Positions 1 to 5,583 of a stretch of DNA of 9,673 nt are shown here, piece after piece. Source of the stretch: Thermoplasmatota archaeon (GTDB lineage: Archaea > Thermoplasmatota > E2 > DHVEG-1); assembly GCA_018824925.1 (NCBI GenBank), contig JAHJFH010000301.1, positions 1 through 9,673 on the forward strand, in the 5' to 3' direction. Position 1 is the stretch's first letter. Every line of letters starts with the position of its first letter. A program made the position numbers and the translations under genes. Under the pieces are notes generated by a model that saw only the letters and a program-made list of their open reading frames with translations, did no database searches and had not been told where the DNA came from.

Positions 1-1
1 A

Positions 2-547
2 CACCTCCTCAAACAAAAAGGAGTTGTTCTCTGGTTTACCGGCCTCTCCGGAAGTGGTAAATCAACCATTGCCAATGAAGTTGCCTACACCCTCCATAAA
101 AAAGGAAAACTTACCTATATTCTCGATGGTGATAACATCCGCCATGGTCTTAACAAAGACCTAGGATTCTCCCCTGAAGACCGTGAAGAAAACATCCGTC
201 GAATCTCAGAAGTTTCTCATCTCTTTGCTGACGCAGGACTCATTACCCTTACCGCTTTCATTTCACCCTACCGAAAAGACCGAGATTACTGCCGTACCCT
301 CGTTGGAGCAGGGCGGTTCTATGAAATCTATACCAAAGCCTCCCTCAACACCTGCGAACAACGAGACCCAAAAGGACTCTATAAAAAAGCACGACAAGGC
401 CTCATTAAAGAATTTACGGGTATCGACGCACCCTATGAACACCCACCTACCCCCGAAATACTCATTGATACCGATAAATACTCAGTTGAAGAAAGCGCAA
501 AAATAGTCCTTGAAACACTTATGAACCATGGTATCATAGAGGACTAA
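2..547 (+). CDS. cysC: Adenylylsulfate (APS) kinase, 5' end outside window
   Basis: Phosphorylates adenosine 5'-phosphosulfate with ATP to give PAPS, the sulfate donor for sulfotransferases, in the cytoplasm. The frame is open from base 2 to a TAA at 545-547 and gives 181 residues; the family is about 200, so only some 15-25 N-terminal residues are missing. Seen in the fragment: the Walker A loop GLSGSGKST (bases 41-67), then DGDNIRHGLN, LGFSPEDREENIRR, AFISPYR (with the family's active-site serine) and RDPKGLYKKAR followed by FTGIDAPYE. All are hallmark APS kinase blocks in the right order, with no sign of decay. The stop lies 3 bp before the sulfotransferase start, so the two are almost certainly co-transcribed. 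With a sulfotransferase next door, the PAPS is more likely used for sulfation than for sulfate assimilation. Very sure of the family; any upstream sulfurylase gene is out of view. Confidence 0.96.
   Translation, partial: HLLKQKGVVLWFTGLSGSGKSTIANEVAYTLHKKGKLTYILDGDNIRHGLNKDLGFSPEDREENIRRISEVSHLFADAGLITLTAFISPYRKDRDYCRTLVGAGRFYEIYTKASLNTCEQRDPKGLYKKARQGLIKEFTGIDAPYEHPPTPEILIDTDKYSVEESAKIVLETLMNHGIIED
539..542 (+). promoter_or_regulatory. Ribosome-binding site of the sulfotransferase gene
   Basis: GAGG lies 8 bases before the ATG at 551 and inside the last codons of the APS kinase gene. It supports the 551 start and suggests translational coupling of the two genes. Confidence 0.6.
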
Positions 548-550
548 AAA

Positions 551-1144
551 ATGGTTGTTTCTTTAGACACCACCACAAACTATATCGTATCTGGTCTGGA
601 GCGATCAGGTACCTCACTTTTAATGCAAATGCTTCATGCAGCCAATCTACCTGTTGCTTTTGATGATACTCGTCAACCCGATCCAAACAACCCAAAAGGC
701 TATTTTGAACTCGAAGGGGGAAAAATCATCAACCAACTTATGAAAGGAACCTTCCCCTTTCCAAAATATACTGGAAGCTTCATAAAAATAACCGCCTATG
801 GACTCAAATACCTACCACCCGGCACCTATAAAATCATTTATTCAGAACGTAACATCCAAGAAATCCTGGATTCCATGGAAAAAATGGCAGAAATAACCGA
901 CACTAACCGGGAGGAAACCAAACAAAGCTTCCTCCGACTAAACACCATGATTAAAAAGAGTATCACCCACCGTACCGACTGCAAAACCATTCTCGTAAAT
1001 TACAATCACATTATACAAAACCCAGAGCCCAACATAAAAAAAATATGTGCATTTCTCGAGCTTTCGCAAGAAAATGCTCATCAAATGCTATCGTGTATAG
1101 ATTCAAAACTGTATAGAAACCGACGCATCACCAAAACCTTTTAA
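551..1144 (+). CDS. Small PAPS-dependent sulfotransferase
   Basis: A 197-residue protein of the sulfotransferase fold, expected to move the sulfuryl group of PAPS to an acceptor that cannot be named from sequence. Residues 12-21 (IVSGLERSGT) form the 5'-phosphosulfate-binding loop. Residues 48-53 (PKGYFE) match the NPKGYFE block common in prokaryotic members. Arg100 and Ser108 (SERNIQEILDS) have the eight-residue spacing of the 3'-phosphate-binding motif. Asn150-Tyr151 (ILVNYNHI), near the end of the fold, is a common sulfotransferase landmark. There is no signal peptide or membrane segment, so it should act in the cytosol, probably on a soluble or lipid-linked glycan precursor. It follows cysC by 3 bp and thus sits beside its own donor supply. 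At under 200 residues it is on the short side, with a short acceptor-binding region. Family call good; acceptor unknown. Confidence 0.88.
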   Translation: MVVSLDTTTNYIVSGLERSGTSLLMQMLHAANLPVAFDDTRQPDPNNPKGYFELEGGKIINQLMKGTFPFPKYTGSFIKITAYGLKYLPPGTYKIIYSERNIQEILDSMEKMAEITDTNREETKQSFLRLNTMIKKSITHRTDCKTILVNYNHIIQNPEPNIKKICAFLELSQENAHQMLSCIDSKLYRNRRITKTF

Positions 1145-1168
1145 TTTGTTAATTTTTGAATTTATTTG
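1138..1168 (+). terminator. Possible T-rich archaeal terminator after the sulfotransferase gene
   Basis: The end of the sulfotransferase gene runs into a T-rich non-template stretch with several T3-T5 runs, the usual look of archaeal intrinsic termination. No stable GC stem is present. Weak evidence, because the whole gap is AT-rich. Confidence 0.3.
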
Positions 1169-1237
1169 AAAAAAAAATATTGTTTTTAAGAAAATTACTA
1201 AAATCCCCATGAGCTTACCCATCATAGCGGGATCGTT
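1165..1237 (+). promoter_or_regulatory. Possible promoter for the amino-sugar operon
   Basis: This AT-rich gap is the longest between 547 and 5466 and separates the sulfation pair from the nucleotide-sugar genes. An A-run followed by TATTG (about 1170-1185) could be a BRE/TATA-type element some 55-65 bp before the ATG at 1238. GGGATC at 1229-1234 may serve as a weak ribosome-binding site. No clear operator was seen. The call rests mainly on position and composition. Confidence 0.35.
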
Positions 1238-2422
1238 ATGAAAGCCATTATTTTAGCCGCAGGCGAGGGAAAACGCCTCAGACCCTTTACCGAAACCATG
1301 CCAAAGGTGATGCTCCCTGTAGGCAACAAACCAATCCTTGAATACGTCCTTGATTCAGTAACCACAAATGGCATCGATGATATCATTATCATCGTAGGCT
1401 ACCAAAAAGAAGTCATCATGGATTATTTCTCAACGTACGAAAAAGGAAATATAACCTATATCACCCAAGACAAACAACTTGGCACCGGTCATGCACTCCT
1501 CCAAGCTGAAAACCACATAGAAACCCCCTTCATCGTCATACCTGGGGATAATATCATTGATCATAAAAGCATCGCACACCTCAGAGAAACCTCCTCCGAG
1601 TATGCTATGCTCATTAAACAACACCCTCATCCCTCAAAATATGGTGTCGTCACCATTGAAAATAATCATCTCACATCCTTTGTTGAAAAACCCAAAGATG
1701 GTGAGGGATCCTTCATCTCAACAGGTATCTACAAACTCCCCCCAAGTATCTTCTCAGATCTGGCCACCCTTACAAGCCAAGGACTACATACTCTCTCATC
1801 AGCTATTGAAAACCTGCTCATACAACATATCGATATCGATACGATTATCGCGGATACCTGGATGGATATCGTCTACCCCTGGAACCTCATCGGAGTCAAT
1901 GAAGCAGTTATGCACCAAACCGCAGGTAGTACCGCAGGAACCATCGAAAAAAATGTAACCATCAAAGGACCAGTTACCATAAAAGAAAACACCCATATCT
2001 ATGCGGGAACCTATATCGTCGGACCAGTCATCATAGGATCCGGCTGTGAAATAGGACCGAATGTCTGTATCTTTCCCAGCACCGCCATTGGAAATAATAC
2101 CGTCATTCATCCATTCACAGAACTTCACAACAGTGTCATCATGCAAAACACCCACATCGGATCCCATTCCCATATCTCCCACTCAATTATTGGTCAAGGT
2201 ACCGTCATCCACCCTCATTTCACAAACATACCAGGACCCGCAACTATCGAAATCGAAAACGAGTTTCTCAAACTCGAAAACATTGGTGTCATGATTGGAG
2301 AGGATACCACAATCGGTTGTAACACAATATCCGAACCCGGTATCATTATAGGACGATCCTGCACCATAAGCCCATTAACAAAAATCACCCGAGCAATACC
2401 AAGCGGACAAAACGTGATGTAA
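1238..2422 (+). CDS. GlmU-like sugar-1-phosphate nucleotidyltransferase with left-handed beta-helix, acetyltransferase residues absent
   Basis: A 394-residue, two-part protein. Residues 1-225 are a nucleotidyltransferase: LAAGEGKRLRP (6-16) with PKVMLPVGNKP (22-32) is the NTP-binding signature, GTGHAL (82-87) and PGDN (102-105) follow the usual order, and VEKPKDGEG (149-157) matches the substrate loop. Residues about 230-394 are hexapeptide repeats of a left-handed beta-helix (VIIGSGCEIG, AIGNNTVI, IIGQGTVI, MIGEDTTIG). It would join a sugar-1-phosphate to UTP or dTTP. It lacks the HxxYVGDS and NLRLD blocks found in the second paralogue at 4261, which in archaeal GlmU-type enzymes carry the amino-sugar acetyltransferase residues. 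A pure uridylyl- or thymidylyltransferase is therefore more likely than a bifunctional enzyme. Its stop is one base before the glmS start, so the two are one transcription unit. Product sugar unknown. Confidence 0.88.
   Translation: MKAIILAAGEGKRLRPFTETMPKVMLPVGNKPILEYVLDSVTTNGIDDIIIIVGYQKEVIMDYFSTYEKGNITYITQDKQLGTGHALLQAENHIETPFIVIPGDNIIDHKSIAHLRETSSEYAMLIKQHPHPSKYGVVTIENNHLTSFVEKPKDGEGSFISTGIYKLPPSIFSDLATLTSQGLHTLSSAIENLLIQHIDIDTIIADTWMDIVYPWNLIGVNEAVMHQTAGSTAGTIEKNVTIKGPVTIKENTHIYAGTYIVGPVIIGSGCEIGPNVCIFPSTAIGNNTVIHPFTELHNSVIMQNTHIGSHSHISHSIIGQGTVIHPHFTNIPGPATIEIENEFLKLENIGVMIGEDTTIGCNTISEPGIIIGRSCTISPLTKITRAIPSGQNVM
2414..2418 (+). promoter_or_regulatory. GTGAT-type ribosome-binding site deciding the TTG start of glmS
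   Basis: GTGAT can pair with AUCAC just upstream of CCUCC at the archaeal 16S 3' end. It lies inside the last codons of the preceding gene, 5 bases before the TTG at 2424. The spacing fits the anti-Shine-Dalgarno geometry and supports coupled translation. Confidence 0.4.
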
Positions 2423-2423
2423 C

Positions 2424-4235
2424 TTGTGTGGAATCATAGGATATAACGGCTATCGCAATGCGCAACCAGTCATCCTTGATGGTCTTAAGCGACTCGAATA
2501 TCGCGGATACGACTCCGCAGGAATTGGTATAATCAATAAAAAACTCCAGGTCCATAAACAAGTCGGAGACATCTCAAGACTCATCGATTCCATCCCATCA
2601 TTTACCGGAACCATTGGCATCGGACATACCCGATGGGCAACCCATGGAAAGGTCACCGAAACCAATGCCCACCCCCAACTCAATACCTCCAAAACCATCG
2701 CTATCGTCCACAATGGCATAATCGATAATTTCCTAGAACTCAAAAACCACCTCCAACAAAAAGGCTATGTATTTCAATCACAAACCGACTCTGAAATCAT
2801 CGCTCATCTCATCGATGAACATTACCACAAAGATTTTCAGGACGCCATACTAAAAACCATTAGACAACTCCGAGGCTCCTATGCTATCGTAGCAATATCT
2901 CAAAAGGACCCAGACACCATCATTGCAGCACGAAACGAAAGTCCCCTTGTCATTGGTATAGGAGATAACGAAAACCTTGTTGCCTCAGACATACCTGCTC
3001 TTCTCAAATATACCAATCGAGTCATCTACCTAGATGATGGAGAAATCTGTATATTGAAAAAAAAATCGGTAACAATTCTTGATTCAGCAGGAACACAAAA
3101 ACAAAAAGAAACACATCTTGTCACCTGGGATGTACGTGACGCTGAAAAAGCAGGATATCCCCATTTCATGCTCAAAGAAATCCATGAACAACCACATGCC
3201 CTCACACAAGGTCTCGTCGGACGTATATCAGAAATCAACCGAACCGTTAGCTTTCATGAAAAAATAGAACGACTGCTCAGAAAACCAATACAAAAAATAC
3301 ATCTTATCGCCTGTGGAACATCTTTCTACGCCTGCTACATTGGGAAATATCTATTTGAACAACTTACCAACATCCCCGTTCAAATCGATCTCGCATCAGA
3401 ATACCGCTATTTCTCACCCAAACAACCAGATGCTTTTGTCATAGCAGTTACTCAATCCGGTGAAACCCTTGATACCCTTGGTGCATTACGCACAGCAAAA
3501 AAAACGGGGTGTCAAACCCTCGTAATCACTAATGTCATTGGCAGTACCGCCACCCGCATCGCCAATGCCTATCTTCTTACTCAATCAGGACCGGAAATCG
3601 GAGTCGCTGCAACCAAAACCTTCACCTCACAAATCCTCATGCTCTACCTCCTTGCCCTAAAAATCGCTAGCAACCAACAAACAATCAGCTCAGATGATCT
3701 CTATCACACCCTTATTGAACTCCGTGAACTCCCCCGCGAGGTACGACAAATCCTCCATCAAACAGAAGAAATCAAAACCCTCGCACACAACATCTCAAAC
3801 AGCACCTCCTTATTCTACATCGGACGCGGCATCAACTACCCCCTTGCATTAGAAGGAGCACTCAAAATAAAAGAAATATCCTACATCCATGCAGAAGGAT
3901 TCGCTGCAGGAGAACTCAAACATGGACCCTTTGCCCTCTTATCACCAGAAACACCAGTCATCGCCATAGCCACGCATGACAAAATCTTTGATAAAATGCT
4001 TGCAAATATTGGAGAAATAAAAGCCCGATGAGCCCCCGTAATCGTCATCACAGACGACCCAACCAACCTCGCAGACCAAGTAGACCACGTATTTACCTGT
4101 TCCTGCCAATCAAAACACCTCTCCTGCATACCAATCGCTGTCGTACTACAACTACTCGCCTACCACGTTGCTTCAATACGAAACTGCCCCATAGATAAAC
4201 CACGCAACCTTGCCAAATCAGTAACAGTTGATTAA
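2424..4235 (+). CDS. glmS: Glucosamine-fructose-6-phosphate aminotransferase (isomerizing), with in-frame TGA at codon 536
   Basis: Converts fructose-6-phosphate and glutamine to glucosamine-6-phosphate and glutamate, the first step to UDP-GlcNAc. The TTG start is fixed because initiator Met must be followed by the catalytic Cys2 (MCGIIGY). Glutaminase blocks: GHTRWATHG (67-75), HNGIIDN (96-102), SQTDSE (119-124), RGSYAI (150-155). SIS domains: ACGTSFYA (296-303), TQSGETLDTLGALR (343-356), GPEIGVAATKTF (389-400), KIKEISY (481-487) and GELKHGP (496-502), which carry the isomerase Lys, Glu and His. Reading stops at TGA 4029-4031, at the usual Gly of an ARGA-like motif. The same frame then continues for 67 residues to TAA 4233-4235 and ends KPRNLAKSVTVD, the canonical tail with catalytic Lys598. 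With the TGA counted the length is 603, against 608 in E. coli. Stopping at 535 would remove the lysine and should kill the enzyme. A sequencing error, a GGA-to-TGA mutation or readthrough would all fit. The tail has an unusual Cys cluster (559, 561, 568). Confidence 0.93.
4029..4031 (+). other. glmS: In-frame TGA stop inside glmS
   Basis: TGA replaces codon 536 in the context AR-stop-APVIVITD. Family members usually have Gly after the Ala-Arg, and GGA to TGA is one base change. The reading frame is not shifted, and conserved GlmS sequence resumes at once. All other visible stops are TAA and no other gene here holds an in-frame TGA, so a genome-wide code change is not supported by this window. 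Confidence 0.9.
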
Positions 4236-4252
4236 ATAATATCAAAAAAAAT

Positions 4253-4258
4253 GTGATC
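4253..4258 (+). promoter_or_regulatory. GTGATC ribosome-binding site of the second glmU-like gene
   Basis: GTGATC is complementary to GAUCAC of the archaeal 16S 3' end and sits 2 bases before the ATG at 4261. It is the 3' half of an extended Shine-Dalgarno (GGAGGTGATC), so its close position still gives normal geometry. It resembles the glmS site at 2414. Confidence 0.45.
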
Positions 4259-4260
4259 AC

Positions 4261-5466
4261 ATGAAATGTGTTGTACTCGCAGCTGGTGAAGGAAAACGCA
4301 TGCATCCCCTCACTTACACCAGACCCAAAGTCATGCTTCCCGTATGTAACAAACCCTTGCTAGAATGGAATCTCGAAAACACCAAAAAAGCAGGAATCAA
4401 CGAATTTGTGTTCATCATTGCCTATAAAAGCGAAATGGTACGAAACTATTTCACCGATGGTTCACCATGGAATGTCTCAATCGAATATGTCAACCAAGGA
4501 AAGGCACTCGGTACGGCACATGCCATAGGCACCGTCGAAAAATTTGTTGACGACTTCCTTGTTATATCAGGAGACACAATCTTTGGCTCAAATGATATTA
4601 AAAAAATGATCAAAACACCACAAAGTATGGGTCTTGTTGAAGTCAATAACGCATCTGCCTATGGTATTGTTGAATGCAAAGATAATCAAGTAAAAAAAAT
4701 CTATGAAAAAATGACCGACCCATTCACTAATATCATTAATGCAGGAATTTACCACTTTTCCCCCTCAATTTTTACCTATATCAAAAAAACACCAAAATCA
4801 GCACGAGGTGAATATGAAATCACCGATAGCATCAATATGCACGCCCAATCAGAGACTATTAAGGCAGTAGATTTACAAGAATGGCGTGATGTCGTCTATC
4901 CCTGGCATCTTCTTGACATTACTGAAGATATTATGAAGCATTATCATTTTGAAAATAAAGGTACGCTCCATAATGGTTCCACAATTAGTAATAATATAGC
5001 TATTGGAAAAGGAACACAGATTCTTCCAGGAAGCTGTATTGAAGGACCAGTCATTATTGGTGAAAACTGTAAAATTGGTCCAAATTGCTACATCCGTCCA
5101 TATACCTGTATTGGAGATAATTGTCATATCGGAAACGCATGTGAAGTAAAAAACACGATTATATTTAACAACAGCAATGTTCCACATCAGAACTATGTTG
5201 GTGATTCCATTATTGGAGAGGGATGTAATCTTGGTGCTGGAACGAAAGTTGCAAACCTTCGGTTAGATAAAGAACCTATTCACTTTATTTCAAATGATAT
5301 GAGAATCAGCAGTGAACGTCGCAAATTAGGAGCAATTATTGGGGATAATGTCCAAACAGGCATCAATTCTTCAATTAATATCGGATCAAATATCGGAAAT
5401 CATGTAATCATAGGCCCCGGCAGGGTTATTAACGGTGAGATTAAACCTAACACTTATCTTATTTAA
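4261..5466 (+). CDS. glmU: Bifunctional UDP-GlcNAc pyrophosphorylase / glucosamine-1-phosphate acetyltransferase, archaeal type
   Basis: A 401-residue protein expected to acetylate glucosamine-1-phosphate and couple the product to UTP, giving UDP-GlcNAc. Residues 1-225 are the nucleotidyltransferase: LAAGEGKRM (6-14), PKVMLPVCNKP (22-32), GTAHAIG (84-90), SGDT (103-106). Residues about 235-401 are a left-handed beta-helix of hexapeptide repeats (VIIGENCKIG, CIGDNCHIG, IIGDNVQTG, VIIGPG). His309 and Tyr312 (PHQNYVGDS), Asn332 (VANLRLD), Lys337 and the following SERRKLGA block match the acetyltransferase site described for the Sulfolobus tokodaii ST0452 enzyme, also 401 residues. This points to a complete bifunctional enzyme. 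It follows the glmS frame by 25 bp, so its substrate supply lies upstream in the same operon; the phosphoglucosamine mutase step is not in the window. The nucleotidyl acceptor could also include glucose-1-phosphate, as known for ST0452. Confidence 0.92.
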   Translation: MKCVVLAAGEGKRMHPLTYTRPKVMLPVCNKPLLEWNLENTKKAGINEFVFIIAYKSEMVRNYFTDGSPWNVSIEYVNQGKALGTAHAIGTVEKFVDDFLVISGDTIFGSNDIKKMIKTPQSMGLVEVNNASAYGIVECKDNQVKKIYEKMTDPFTNIINAGIYHFSPSIFTYIKKTPKSARGEYEITDSINMHAQSETIKAVDLQEWRDVVYPWHLLDITEDIMKHYHFENKGTLHNGSTISNNIAIGKGTQILPGSCIEGPVIIGENCKIGPNCYIRPYTCIGDNCHIGNACEVKNTIIFNNSNVPHQNYVGDSIIGEGCNLGAGTKVANLRLDKEPIHFISNDMRISSERRKLGAIIGDNVQTGINSSINIGSNIGNHVIIGPGRVINGEIKPNTYLI

Positions 5467-5473
5467 TTAAAAA

Positions 5474-5514
5474 TGCAATTATATTATACAATAATGCAAC
5501 TATTTTGCAATTAT
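5474..5514 (+). repeat. Three phased TGCAAYTAT direct repeats, likely operator
   Basis: TGCAATTAT at 5474-5482, TGCAACTAT at 5495-5503 and TGCAATTAT at 5506-5514 lie in the same orientation. Their starts are 21 and 11 bases apart, close to two turns and one turn of the helix, so all face the same side of the DNA. The last copy abuts the TATA-like run. Position and phasing suggest a regulator or TBP/TFB-modulating site for the surface-protein genes. Chance recurrence in AT-rich DNA is not excluded. Confidence 0.5.
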
Positions 5515-5515
5515 G

Positions 5516-5525
5516 TATATATATA
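5516..5525 (+). promoter_or_regulatory. TATA box of the surface-protein genes
   Basis: A ten-base alternating TATATATATA run lies 59 bp before the chosen ATG at 5584. With the usual archaeal distance of about 25-27 bases, transcription would start near 5545-5550, leaving a leader of about 35-40 nt that includes the strong GGGAGG ribosome-binding site. No clear BRE was identified because the upstream side is occupied by the repeats. Confidence 0.55.
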
Positions 5526-5568
5526 GCCTTGCTATTATTTTATGAGTGGTTCATAAAAAGAGTTGATT

Positions 5569-5574
5569 GGGAGG
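5569..5574 (+). promoter_or_regulatory. Strong ribosome-binding site deciding the start of the first surface protein
   Basis: GGGAGG lies 9 bases before ATG 5584. It lies downstream of the in-frame TTG at 5563, so that earlier start is unlikely. The same GGGAGG with the same 9-base gap precedes the tandem paralogue at 8011. Confidence 0.75.
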
Positions 5575-5583
5575 AATCATACT

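Noticed and set aside
183..506. A 107-codon + strand open frame inside the cysC region
   Set aside because: It overlaps the APS kinase in another frame. The APS kinase frame carries every family motif, and this one has low-complexity, non-protein-like sequence.
1169..1190. A-run/T-run inverted repeat as a terminator hairpin
   Set aside because: The stem would be only A-T pairs with little stability; composition alone explains it.
4029..4235. Selenocysteine at the glmS TGA
   Set aside because: GlmS has Gly, not Cys, at this position, no selenoprotein GlmS is known to me, and no SECIS-like stem was apparent in the short 3' gap.
4028..4305. ATGA overlap at the glmS TGA as a start of a new downstream gene, or the minus-strand frame 4093-4305
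   Set aside because: The ATG frame at 4028 gives an Arg/Pro-rich chain without family features, while the original frame encodes the exact GlmS C-terminus. The minus frame is its shadow.
5563..5583. TTG at 5563 as the start of the first surface protein
   Set aside because: The GGGAGG ribosome site lies downstream of it, and the tandem copy starts with ATG 9 bases after the same motif. Starting at 5584 also gives a normal signal peptide.
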